DNA of 64,000 nt from Ryuthela nishihirai (GCA_038380435.1 JAWZYU010000001.1:16844001-16908000), one strand, 5' to 3'. Positions 47,454 through 57,325 are shown, counted from the first letter of the stretch. Numbers and translations: made by a program. The notes: generated by a model from the sequence alone, not told the origin.

Positions 47454-47756
47454 CAGTGGTTCTCAATCTTTTATGCTTCACGTACCCCCTGGAAATGTAT
47501 GTAAATGGTGTACCTCTTGTATAGATAGATAAAACTACAGTTATAGTATAACAATGGGAATAAAATAAAACATACATATGTATACACATATTAAATTTTG
47601 TATTCATAAATTGCATATATCGATAAACACAAAAAATGACATTTTTGCACAGCAGTGTTGCCAACTTAGTGATTTTGTTACTAGATCTAGTGACTTTTGA
47701 GCCCTCACGGCGTACCCCAAAATATTTTACCGCGTACCCCACGTCGAGAACCCATG
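47454..47756. mobile_element. Non-autonomous hAT element 1, 303 bp
   Basis: Ends CAGTGGTTCTCAATC (left) and, complemented, CATGGGTTCTCGACG (right). 8-bp TSD CTCTAAGC at 47446-47453 and 47757-47764. The same family as 56731-60130, read in the opposite orientation. Confidence 0.93.
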
Positions 47757-47764
47757 CTCTAAGC

Positions 47765-47966
47765 CAGGGGTGGGCAAAAGCGGCCCGCGGGCCACATTCG
47801 GCCCGCTAAGAGTTTTTTTGTTGCCCACCAAGACAGTCAGAAAAATCCGCCTTGAACCGAGATTTCCTTCCCGTGCGCGACCGAAGATTCGTCTCGTATT
47901 TTCCACTAGGACGGCCACATCAATACGCATGCGCAGTGTAGATGCGAAAACAATTGCCCACCCCTG
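47765..47966. mobile_element. Non-autonomous hAT element 2, 202 bp
   Basis: Ends CAGGGGTGGGCAAA and TTGCCCACCCCTG. Flanked by the same 8-mer, CTCTAAGC (47757-47764 and 47967-47974), sharing the middle copy with element 1. A distinct, GC-rich hAT family. Confidence 0.94.
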
Positions 47967-48202
47967 CTCTAAGCAATTAAAGACATGGTTGAATAGCACT
48001 TCTGACACTGAAGATATGTTTGTGTTCACATTTTAATTTTATTGCGAAGGATGATTTAAACGAAATCACCTTAAGATTGCTGGCCATAGGCTTGCCTACA
48101 TGTAAGTCTAATAAGCGTGCTCAGTTGTGATTTTTGTGTCTTGTTTTGTTTGTGTTCTTTTTTCACTACTCACATATACATAACTTCTCTTCGTGAGTAG
48201 TA

Positions 48203-48415
48203 CAACCGCTCAAAAAGTATCCGAACACTACGGTTGATTACAGAATTCATAAAAAATATCTGGCAACGATTTTTTTAGAAATTAGTGATCTGGCAACCTT
48301 CGTGTCTCGTGACACGAAGGTTGCCAGATCACTAATTTCTAAAAAAAATCGTTGCCAGATATTTTTTACAAATTCTGTAATCAACCGTAGTGTTCGGATA
48401 TTTTTTGAGCGACTG
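48203..48415. mobile_element. Palindromic MITE, copy 5
   Basis: 213 bp, TA-flanked (48201-02, 48416-17). Private variant CTACGG on the left and CCGTAG on the right. The left terminus is mutated (CAACCGCTC). Confidence 0.92.
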
Positions 48416-48659
48416 TACCTTCAAAAGCTTGTTATACATAATTTTGTGTAGTATATGAAAGAAAGAAATTCTTATTATTTTGACATTTCATATTATAATT
48501 TGTGCTATTTTGCTTTAGCAATATATATTATTCTCATTCTTAATACTACTCATTTTTGCCACTCCTGTTATCTAAACACACATGCAATATATTCCACAGA
48601 GATATTGTAATTAAAAGTTAAATTTTAGCCATTAAACTGTCACAACCGTTACTTTCAAT
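48416..48659. other. Nothing recognised
   Basis: Short AT-rich spacer. Confidence 0.3.
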
Positions 48660-48878
48660 GTAAACCATGTTTCGGTGTGCCAGAGAGCCATAACATGTGT
48701 ATGTTAAAGAACACGCTGGATGGTCTGGATGGGAGGATTCCATGTGTCTCATAACAGCTGTCTAGTATGTCCTTTTCCGTCACTTTCACTAAGCCCTAGA
48801 GATCCTTTGGGCTGTACATTTGATCAATTTTTCGAAAAAAAATACCATTAAGAGGTAAAGCAATCCAATCCAATAACA
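48660..48878 (+). repeat. Old SINE-A copy, 3' half
   Basis: GTTTCGGTGTGCCAGAGAGC, GTTAAAGAACACGCTGGATG, CATAACAGCTGTC and AGAGGTAAAGCAATCCAATC. The 5' half is missing. Confidence 0.82.
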
Positions 48879-49729
48879 GTTCATAGACTTGATCACTTTA
48901 CAAAACATTAAATGAAAGGTTCTAAGTTATCTTGTTTGAAAACATAAAAAATATAATAAAAAATATCAAAGGAAGGGGATAAGATAAAAAAAAAGAAAGT
49001 TATACCGACAGCAAAAAAATTTGGAAAAGAAAAAACATTCTCTCCTAATCCTTTATCACTTGTGTTTTTTCTCCCATTCAATCCCATTCGTTATTTTCTT
49101 CTTCCGCCTCCTTGTATGCATCCGCATTTTCCATCATCACTCCTTCTCTCCCATCACAGCTGCTCGCCACCAATTCCTCCCTCCCAACCCCACATTGAAC
49201 GATTTTTTATACCTCTATCGAATTCAGACTCTGATAGCGAAATGTTGGATGTGCTCGTCAGATTTATCGATTTCCTTTAGCGAACGTGCCCCTCTGCTAA
49301 CTATTGACTCTAAGCCATAAAAATGAGCAGTTCTGTTGTAATGTCGAGGCGCCCTCTTGTAATTTATACCCGACTCGGCTAGTGTCCTCCGCATCGGTCG
49401 GATATATTTATGCTCATCACTTCGTGGCGTTTCTCACTTTTGATTCGAGCCACTGAATTAGCGCAATCTGTTAAAGCTCTGGATGCTGAATTTAAGTATT
49501 GGGAGTTTGAGTGTTAAATAAAAGAAGTTTTATCAAATCTTAAACGAAATAAAGATAAATGCAAGGTCATTAGAAAAGAAATAAATATTTGGAAGTGATA
49601 TAGTTTATTAAATAATTATGCAACAATATAATTTTATACGCAAAATGTTAAGAAGCTCTCCAAATTTCGTTTCATGTTCAACAGACGTCATTGTGGTACC
49701 ACTGGTGGCTCGGCCATATTCAGTTTCTG
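48879..49729. other. No supported gene
   Basis: AT-rich with a C/T-rich stretch (49040-49200). Near 49455, ATTAGCGCAATCTGTTAAA resembles ATTAGTGCAATCTGTTGAA at 44643, so an old LINE fragment may lie here. Confidence 0.35.
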
Positions 49730-49740
49730 TCCATATTCGG

Positions 49741-50029
49741 TTGCGTTGGGTTGTTTTACCACTGAGCGGCACTTTTTTGCACACCATGGGCTAAATGGCC
49801 AGGTTGCATGGACCCCGAAGGCTCAGAGAAGGTTGGGGGAGGGGACCCACTGGTACAGCTGTTGGGAGACAGATGGTAGCCTCCCGTCAAGGCCATCCAG
49901 TGTGTTCTTTAACGTGCACAGGTTATGGCTCTCCCGCACACGGAGCCACGGCTTAACGTCCCATTCGACGGACGGCGGCCTTTCCAAGCCCATCGGTGTC
50001 CCCTACTGACCGTGGGCAGGGCGGGGAAT
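49741..50029 (-). repeat. SINE-A, 5'-truncated with 11-bp TSD
   Basis: TSD TCCATATTCGG at 49730-49740 and 50030-50040. The copy lacks the whole tRNA-like head and starts at AATTCCCCGCCC, the same break as at 12654. Confidence 0.9.
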
Positions 50030-50337
50030 TCCATATTCGGCAGAGCATATCTGGTGCAACACTTGAAACAGCTGCAGTGATTCTTTCCCTTAAATTTCGC
50101 TACTAATCGACTTTTTCCAAAAAAACAAAAAGTCCAGTAACACAATTACGCATCAGTCACATCAAACATTCGTCTTTGAACTATCACCCACGTGTTCCAC
50201 TACAACATCTCGAGACGACTTTACATGTGACACTATAAATTGAGAACTTTCTTAACATTTTTGTTCAACTGTCAAAGAAAGAATAACTCTTAGTTTAACA
50301 TCCATATCAAATCTACAGGAAACATTGTCTTGAACAG

Positions 50338-50390
50338 GGTGGGATATGAATTGCCATGCCCTCTCGATAACATGTCAAGTGCTTTTGATT
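50338..50390 (-). repeat. tRNA-like short repeat (SINE-D), inverted partner
   Basis: The minus strand reads AGCACTTGACATGTTATCGA, then GAGGGCATGGC and ATATCCCACCC. It faces the plus-strand copy that follows, head to head. Confidence 0.6.
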
Positions 50391-50455
50391 CGGTCAGTGG
50401 TCAGAGTACCTGACATGTTATTAGGAGGGTTTGGGTTCTTATCCCACCCGACTCA
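50388..50455 (+). repeat. tRNA-like short repeat (SINE-D)
   Basis: GGTCAGTGGTCAGAGTACCT resembles an A box region. GGGTTCTTATCCCACC resembles a B box with one or two changes. Related to 25065-25110 and 25438-25498. Could be a tRNA pseudogene rather than a SINE. Confidence 0.6.
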
Positions 50456-50507
50456 ATACATATTTTTCCTCTAGATTTGATAGAAACTAGTGTGATACCT
50501 TCCTTGT

Positions 50508-50885
50508 TGGATTGGGTTGGGTTGTTTTACCTCTGAGCGGCACTTTTTGCACACCATGGGCTAAATGGCCAGGTCACATGGACCCCGAAGGCTCAGAGAA
50601 GGTTGGGGGAGGGGACCCACTGGAACAGATGTTGGGAGACAGATGGTAGTCTCCCGTCAAGGCCATCCAGCGTGTTCTTTAACGTGCACAGGGTATGTCT
50701 CTCCCGCACACGGGGCCACGGCTTAACGTCCCATCCTACGGACGGCGGCCTTTCCAAGCCCATCGGTGTCCCCTACTGACCGTTGGGAGGGCAGGGAATT
50801 TTGCGGAGATAAATCTCAACGCTGACCCAGCTGGGACTCGAACCTGGGAACTACAGATTACGAGCCTGTCGCGCTACCCCGCCCC
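50508..50885 (-). repeat. SINE-A with 12-bp TSD
   Basis: TSD TACCTTCCTTGT at 50496-50507 and 50886-50897. The A-box region (GACTGAGCCAC on this strand) is deleted, so the internal promoter is broken. Confidence 0.92.
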
Positions 50886-50897
50886 TACCTTCCTTGT

Positions 50898-51662
50898 CAT
50901 TGATACTATCTATATGTCGTCATTATAAGGAAACTGTGAGATTTCCTTGACATTTTGGACACACAACCCCTTTGATCAGTAGTCTGTATTGTGGACACAC
51001 AATTAATTTTGACAAATTCTGAAAATGATTCTGAATTGATTAATTTTAATAATTCTGAAAAGAAAAAAAAACTTTAAAATAAGAATATTCTTCTTAGAAT
51101 CACCCTGTATATGGAAGTGAGTAGAATAGTCTTCTATATCGTAAAATACGGTATATTCCGTCTATAACCTTAGTGGGATTTTTTGTGTACATTTATTAGA
51201 TAGATGTATGATACTTTGGAAATAAATATGAATTTGACAAAAAAGAGCAGGTTCTGGAAACGCCTGATTGCCGAGTTCTGGCAACTTTCAGATGCAAAAG
51301 ACAGTCAAGTAGTATCATGTGTGACATGAAGATTATTTTAGGTATAAAAATAGACTCGTGCAGATCGAGCCGAATGGATCATTTGGCCAAATGGATTACA
51401 CTTTCCGGAACCTGATAGATATTCATCTCGTCTTGGGCGGTGGTATGTAAGGGAATGCAGCCGTGACGTCACCAGACGCCGATACTCCCAACAGAAGGTC
51501 ACTATATATATATATCCTAAAAGACTATTACCATAAAATATCGCCAACGGACGACTACCATCAATTTCAAGCTTTATTGCAATACAATACATAGAATAAA
51601 TGTGCATATAAGTTACACAATACGCTATTGCAATGGAACTTCAAAACAATTGCAACTAATAA
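50898..51662. other. Nothing recognised
   Basis: AT-rich; no supported gene or matched repeat. Confidence 0.3.
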
Positions 51663-51880
51663 AAACTTCCCCATGGCCAAGTGGTTAGCATGCTTGGCTA
51701 CTGATCAAAGAGATCTGGGACCTGGGTTCGATCCCAGATAAGATTTCGATGTTTATATATTATTTTCTTCTGAGGTCTTGCCTTCCTCCCAGATCTTTTT
51801 TTACGGCATATGAACCGACAAGCTCCTGTCAGACCTCTGTGGCAAGCAGCCGTTTCAGGGAGTATTTATTTTTTATATTA
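51663..51880 (+). repeat. SINE-B copy
   Basis: ATGGCCAAGTGGTTAGCATG head, B box GGTTCGATCCC near 51727, TTCTGAGGTCTTGCC, CTCCTGTCAGACCTCTGTGG, GTTTCAGGGAGTATTTATT. Confidence 0.87.
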
Positions 51881-52468
51881 AATCGTAGTTAATACATAAA
51901 GCAAAATAAATGTCATGCATTAACAAGCACTGTTACTCACAGGATTTATAACAGCCTGTAATATTATATAAAAACATTTACATATTATGGAAATGAAAAA
52001 GAGCTAAAAGTAAAATAAAATCCAAAATGGTAAGTGTTCAGTGTAAAAAGCGCTCACTTTTTACCCTTTACACATTCAATATATGATATGTCATCATTGA
52101 AATATTCTAATGTAGCAATAATAAATAATCTCTCAATAATCATGACATTGTAATAGAAATAATCGAATTCTGTTCTTGAATTTCACATGATCATATTCCA
52201 TGCTAATATCCAGTGGAAAGACATCATAAAACTTTGGCCCATAAAAAAAAATGTTTATGTGATATTTCCTTCTTAGTTAAAGTTAGTAGAAATTTGTATT
52301 CAGAGTCACGCAAACTTTCTCCGGTAATTTTAATACTCAAGGATAAAGGTTTTTAATTAAGATACATTAAAGATCGATACACGTATAATGTTCTCAATTT
52401 TTGTTATATCTATATATATATTAGATATTATAACCTTATCACAGAGTAATTTATTCTTTCTTATCTTG

Positions 52469-52850
52469 GAGCGGGGGTGGCTCAGTCGGTAGCGCGCCAG
52501 GCTCGTAATCTGTAGTTCCCAGGTTCGAGTCCCAGCTGGGTCAGCGTTGAGATTTATCTCCGCAAAATTCCCTGCCATCCCCACGGTCAGTAGGGGACAC
52601 CGATGGACTTGGAAAGGCCGCCGTCCGTCGGATGGGACGTTAAGCCGTGGCCCCGTGTGCGGGAGAGACATACCCTGTGCACGTTAAAGAACACGCTGGA
52701 TGGCCTTGACGGGAGGCTACCATCTGTCTCCCAACAGCTGTCCAGTGGGTCCCCTCCCCCAACATTCTCTGAGCCTTCGGGGTCCTTGTGACCTTTCCAT
52801 TTAGCCCATGGTGTGTAAAAAAGTGTCGCTCAGAGGTAAAACAACCCAAC
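52469..52850 (+). repeat. SINE-A, full-length, inside decayed LINE
   Basis: Head GCGGGGGTGGCTCAG to AACCCAAC. No clear TSD; the right side abuts an antisense SINE-B fragment. Confidence 0.9.
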
Positions 52851-52968
52851 ATATAGTAGAAGCTCTGTGAGGATATCGGGACCTCAGCAGCAAAACAACA
52901 TTACATCCATGCCTTATCCGGAGCTCGAATCCAGGTCCCCTTGATCAGTAGCCAAACACATTCCGCTT
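52851..52968 (-). repeat. SINE-B fragment
   Basis: The minus strand reads GGCTACTGATCAAGGGGACC, GATTCGAGCTCCGG, CATGGATGTAATG and CTGCTGAGGTCCCG. It breaks off at the SINE-A junction. Confidence 0.82.
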
Positions 52969-53557
52969 TGGACGACCAGACATAGGAAACAAAAATGAAA
53001 ATATTTTCTGAAGCAGATTTTCTTAATTAATATATTTGGTACAAAGAGAATATTAGTTTTTAAGCATAGTTATGTGGATATTCCATTTCAAATTTGAATC
53101 CATGTAGTCTCCAAGATATTTGATACTGTTAACCTGATAAGTTTATTTAAATATACAATCATAACTCCCATCAGGCAACTCATCATGAATAAAGAGTTTA
53201 TATTCAAATTTGTCCTTATCAGTATGAGAATTGGACATAAACTGAGTTCCGTCTTCATTTAAAGCACTGATTCCCAACCTTTTCTGGACCATCGCCCCCT
53301 TTAGAAGAGAACAAAAATTTCAACGCCCCCCTAGTCCATAATAGTTAATTTTATACGAAATATTAAAATATTGTTGCATATTATCTGTACCTAATTTATC
53401 TGTTTATTTATCTATTAAAAATCATAAAACAGAAATTAATAAAATGTCAACCAAATGTACAATAAAATTGTTTATTAAAATTTTAAAAATAAACATAGAA
53501 TCAATAAGAAATAAAAAGTAATGAGATAAACACAAAATTAATAATAAATAAAAAAAA

Positions 53558-55348
53558 TTAATGAGATGGTTGAGGCTGGTGGAGTGTTAACAATTTGTTA
53601 ATGTCGGGTTCCAATTTCGTTAACATCAATCGCAGATCGCCACGTTCAGTGATGTGTAGTCTGTTCCTCTTCTTTGACAGTAAATTAGCTACTGCACTGA
53701 ATCCACGCTCAGCCATATAGGACGAAGGAAATGCGATTAAAAACTTCTGTACTATTGCCCACAATCCAGGGTAGAGAACTGGTATTGATGTTTGAAGCCA
53801 GAACTCTTGGTATCCATGTTTGAATTTTACTTTGAATGCTTCGTTAGTCGTGAGTTCTAAGAGTTCCTCTTCCAAATTTGATGATTCTTCAGTATCTGTG
53901 TTTGCGAAAGGATCTAAAACCCAACTCGGTATATTCATGTTTAAAATATCTTGGAAACGCTCCGTAAAATCAACATGAAGAACTTCCAAGTGTTGGCAGT
54001 AAGTAAGTAAATCTTCCGGTTTTGCAGAGACTGCTGATAATGTGGGAAACTGGTTGTATTCCCCTCTACCTAGATTTCGTTTGAATAGAAGAAGTTTTCC
54101 CGCAAAAGCCGCTATGACGTTTTTTGTTTTAATTAAATTCAACTCATCACCTTGCAATTGTAAATTAACTTGATTAAATATTTTAAACAGGTCTGTCAAA
54201 TAAGCGATGTCATTTTTTGACTTAATCAGGTTTTTGCGCAATTTTTCGTCTCTGTCTTCAAGAAAGTCCAGTACTGAGTCAAATAGATTGAAAAAACGAT
54301 TCAGACAAACACCTTTAGAGAGCCAACGTACTTCTGTGTGCAGCAGCAAGTGATTGTAATCTTCATCATTTTCATTACAAAGCTTACCAAATAATCGGTC
54401 ATTCAATGAATTGCTTCTAATCTTATTGATTGCTTTAATAACGTAATGGAGCGACGTATGCAGGCGTTCATTCAAATTTTTTGCAACCAAATGCTGACGA
54501 TGAATAATACAATGTACAGCGAGTACATTTGGTACTGCTTGTTTCAAATGCGTTATGAAACCCTTATGACGCCCTGTCATTGCTGGAGTACCATCAGTAG
54601 CAGCAGACAAAATATTGCAAATAGGAATTTCTTTCTCTTGAAAAAACTTTTGCATGGTATTAAATATAGATTCTTCCTTTGTATCAGATTCCAAATTTTT
54701 AGCAAATAATAACTCTTCATGAATTTTTTCTTCTTTTATAAATCGTACGTATGATAAGAGTAGAGCTTCGTTATTTGGTAGAGTTGATTCATCGAGTTGA
54801 ATGGAAAATTTGCAAGTCTTTAAGTAATCACATAATGATATTTCAACGTCTTTTGTCATTTCATCTATTCTTCTTTGCACTGAATTATTACTGAGAGGAA
54901 TTTTTTTGATGATATCTGACGGTGTCTTATGATGAAGAACAGTTTTTAATATCTCTTTGACTGCCGGAAAAATTAATTCCTCGCCAATTGTGTGTGGTTT
55001 TCCTGCTTTTGCGATTAACAATGAAACGTTATATGAGGCTCGTAGTCCATCATCATCTTGTTTAGAAGACGACGCAAAAAGGTTTGACATAGTTGGCTGT
55101 TTCAAATATTGCTTTTCCAGTTCTTGAAAATAGGATAAATCTTTGTTCTTCTTATCAGCATGCATTTTATTTAAATGCTCTTGTAGCCTAGAAGGTTTCA
55201 TAGCTTCATTTGAAAAACCTTTTCGGCAAATTAAACACATAGGTAATGATTGGTTTGTAGGAGAGTACGTAAATCCATATTTCAAATACTCAATACTGTA
55301 CTGCCGGCATTTCTTTTTAGATGTAGATTCAGACATTTTCAAATACAA
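53558..55348 (-). CDS. hAT-family transposase with BED-type zinc finger (intact ORF)
   Basis: 596 codons with no interruption. An N-terminal BED-like finger has Cys38, Cys41, His58 and His64. The RNase-H-like catalytic core follows: LDEST with Asp186, AATDGTPAM with Asp252, the CxxH motif CIIH at 280-283, and TEVRWLSKG at about 341-349. The C-terminal dimerisation region includes SSYMAERGFSAV near 547-558 with the expected catalytic Glu. Similar proteins are often annotated in animals as ZBED5- or FAM200-like; here the TIRs and TSD identify a transposon gene. It would excise and reinsert the element through TIR binding. An alternative start is Met5. No intron needed. Whether it is expressed is unknown. 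Confidence 0.93.
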   Translation of the reverse strand: MYLKMSESTSKKKCRQYSIEYLKYGFTYSPTNQSLPMCLICRKGFSNEAMKPSRLQEHLNKMHADKKNKDLSYFQELEKQYLKQPTMSNLFASSSKQDDDGLRASYNVSLLIAKAGKPHTIGEELIFPAVKEILKTVLHHKTPSDIIKKIPLSNNSVQRRIDEMTKDVEISLCDYLKTCKFSIQLDESTLPNNEALLLSYVRFIKEEKIHEELLFAKNLESDTKEESIFNTMQKFFQEKEIPICNILSAATDGTPAMTGRHKGFITHLKQAVPNVLAVHCIIHRQHLVAKNLNERLHTSLHYVIKAINKIRSNSLNDRLFGKLCNENDEDYNHLLLHTEVRWLSKGVCLNRFFNLFDSVLDFLEDRDEKLRKNLIKSKNDIAYLTDLFKIFNQVNLQLQGDELNLIKTKNVIAAFAGKLLLFKRNLGRGEYNQFPTLSAVSAKPEDLLTYCQHLEVLHVDFTERFQDILNMNIPSWVLDPFANTDTEESSNLEEELLELTTNEAFKVKFKHGYQEFWLQTSIPVLYPGLWAIVQKFLIAFPSSYMAERGFSAVANLLSKKRNRLHITERGDLRLMLTKLEPDINKLLTLHQPQPSH

Positions 55349-55849
55349 ATTAACTTCTCAACAGATTTATAGATAGTTATAAAAATAATGTTTATAATGA
55401 CTTCTAACACTTATCACTCACGACTATTTATCACGGCGAAGCACATAAAAATAATAAAACATTCCTAGAGCTATCGCTTTTATAGATTTGATTTTGTGCA
55501 CGCATTAACTTGTATGTTTGCGATGCCGGCGCACTTGCTCCGTAAACAAGTCATTTCAAGCTCCCATATTCTTGTCGAAACATGTTAAATTGCATGAACC
55601 GCGTGTTTGCCTACCAACTTGCAAGGACTTGTCACCGTCAATCTATTCCAAATTAAAACGAATTAGGTATAGGTATACCTAATGCTAATTTAAAAATGCT
55701 TATTAACGCGATAACAATAAGATAATTTACATAGCTAGATAAAATATTTATTCATGAAAACAGGTATTTTCAAAGTATTTTATTATATTAAAAAATAATT
55801 ATAAAAAATATTAAATATAATAAATTTATTATTATTATATTATTATTGC

Positions 55850-56330
55850 ATCAAGGTTGATTTGCCTATCAGGACGGACACACATGTCCAACATAATATG
55901 CCTGATATAGTAGTGCATGTTAAGGTATTGAATGAGATTACAATTATTGAAGTAGGAATATCATCTCAGGATAACCTGCAGATAGTAGAGGTTGAAAAGA
56001 AGAGGAAGTATGATCTGCTGGATAATGATTGAGCCTAATTCACAAGTGTAATGTTAATATTATACCTTATGTTCTAACGTGGGATGGTATTGTAACTACG
56101 TACCATAAAGCATACTCAAAGCGACTTGGAGTGGGAAAACATATTGAAGCTTATATCCAATCTGTGATCTTGAAGAGAACTTTTGAGAGCATCTCAGTCG
56201 ACTTCAGACGTACCAGTACGCTAGTAGGCGGTAGCAGGGAACTTATTGTCCAAGCTGCAGTTGAAAAGCTGCACATGACGGATGAGGTAGTGGATAACCA
56301 GAATCACCAGGAAGACACCACAGAATAGAA
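55850..56330 (+). pseudogene. LINE C-terminal endonuclease fragment captured in hAT
   Basis: The plus strand reads LPIRTDTHVQHNMPDIVV, TIIEVGISSQDNL and KKRKYDLLDND, then after a frameshift with two stops near 56030 HKCNVNIIPYVLTWDGIV and ESISVDFRR. The D...E-V...K-Y-x-L pattern and the following block match the C-terminal PD-(D/E)xK-type endonuclease region of R2/CRE-like LINEs. Opposite in strand to the transposase and upstream of its start. Confidence 0.65.
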
Positions 56331-56503
56331 GAGATAAAAAGGTTGTCACAGAAAATTCCATTAAATTTATTTATTTATTTGACCGCCCCTCTTGACTGCC
56401 TCAAAGCCCCCCATTTGCCTCTGGATCCGCTACCGCCCTCATGGAAGGCTCCAGCGCCCACTGGGGGGCGGCATCGCCCCCGTTGGGAATCTATGATTTA
56501 AAG

Positions 56504-56722
56504 CAAACAAATTATCAGAACATGTCTTAACTAAAAGAAAATCGTTACTGATGTACCTAATAAAATTAGAAACATTAATATTTCTGTAAAGACCTTTTGT
56601 AAAAGTCGTCGTGTCAGTGGAACGCCATTGATGTGAAACTGGTACCTTTCGACTCAGAAGTGTCGATTTCGGCAAACAACGAATACATAGTTCTAACAAC
56701 AGTGCACGGTAATAGTTGCATC
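56504..56722 (-). pseudogene. Decayed LINE, upstream part of the 52-53 kb fragment
   Basis: The minus strand reads LCIRCLPKSTLLSRKVP, FTKGLYRNINVSNFIRYI and NDFLLVKTCSDNLFAL, which joins NEDGTQFM at 53264 across the hAT TSD. NDFLLV may be a decayed catalytic box of the ADDF type. Confidence 0.55.
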
Positions 56723-56938
56723 CTCTAGAGTAGGGGTTCTCAACGTGGGGTACGCGGTAAAATTTTTTGGGGTACGCCGTGAGAGCTCAAAAGTCGCTAG
56801 ATCTAGTAGCAAGTCCATTTCACTGATTACCCAGTAAAATGTTTATAATTTTATAAGATTTGTTAAATTGTTTATGTTTTTTTGTGTTTATCAATATATG
56901 CAATTTATGAATACAAAATTTAATGTGTGTATATATAT

Positions 56939-57321
56939 ATATGTTTTATTTTATTCCCATTGTTATACTATAACTTTAGTTTTATCTATCTATACAAGGG
57001 GTACGCCAGTTACATACACATTTCCAGGGGGTACGTGAAGCATAAAAGGTTGAGAACCACTGATATATATGTTTTATTTTATTCCAATTGTTATACTATA
57101 ACTGTAGTTTTATCTATCTATACAAGGGTACTCCAGTTACATAGACATTTCAGGGGGTACGTGAAGCATAAAAGATTGAGAACCACTGATATATATGTTT
57201 TATTTTATTCCCATTGTTATACTATAACTATAGTTTTATCTATCTATACAAGGGGCACGCCAATTACATACACATTTCCAGGGGGTACGTGAAGCATTAA
57301 AAGATTGAGAACCACTGATAT
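56939..57321. repeat. 128-bp tandem units 1-3 of the hAT end
   Basis: Units begin at 56939, 57067 and 57193 (ATATGTTTTATTTTATTCC) and end GAGAACCACTGAT. Each ends with a copy of the hAT terminal repeat. Confidence 0.93.
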
Positions 57322-57325
57322 ATAT

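Larger units (their letters stand above)
44640..48036 (+). mobile_element. I/Jockey-group LINE, decayed, split by four insertions
   Basis: Fragments of one non-LTR reverse transcriptase in the correct order: linker (YYKHRNNLLLNLHRKKELYF near 44820), ANEFNNLFISVSQ near 45020, a KKSYGID block near 45197, FRNGQFPSTLKNVVLVPIFK near 46078, GVPQGSVLGPILF near 46610, a degraded catalytic box FADH (usually FADD) near 46708, TPFKYLRV, and a C-terminus ending at 48036. Insertions at 45209, 45489, 47454 and 47765 interrupt it; removing the last two restores the frame across SKQLKTWLN. Several stops and shifts. Inactive. The 5' end is not defined. Confidence 0.85.
52190..53264 (-). pseudogene. Decayed LINE reverse transcriptase, C-terminal part
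   Basis: On the minus strand from 53264: NEDGTQFM, SHTDKDKFEYKLFIHDELP, then VNSIKYLGDYMDSNLKW near 53110 (the typical LINE post-catalytic IKYLG block), and after SINE insertions GPKFYDVFPLDIS near 52230, a LINE C-terminal pattern. Many breaks. The upstream part of the same ORF lies at 56504-56722, separated by the hAT insertion. The exact clade is uncertain. Confidence 0.65.
53265..56495 (-). mobile_element. hAT transposon, complete, 3.2 kb
   Basis: Terminal repeats CACTGATTCCCAACC (53265) and, complemented, CATAGATTCCCAACG (56495). 8-bp TSD ATTTAAAG at 53257-53264 and 56496-56503. Contains one uninterrupted transposase gene on the minus strand and a foreign LINE fragment upstream of it. 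Subterminal sequences are rich in CGCCCC. It sits inside a decayed LINE, whose frame rejoins across the TSD. A candidate autonomous element. Confidence 0.93.

Noticed and set aside
4562..52850. Intact-looking tRNA heads with A and B boxes as real tRNA genes
   Set aside because: They lack a paired acceptor stem ending at the right place and continue into conserved SINE bodies with TSDs, so they are SINE promoters.
53558..55348. A host ZBED5/FAM200-like gene
   Set aside because: The ORF lies inside matched hAT termini with an 8-bp target duplication, so it is the transposon's own transposase rather than a domesticated gene.
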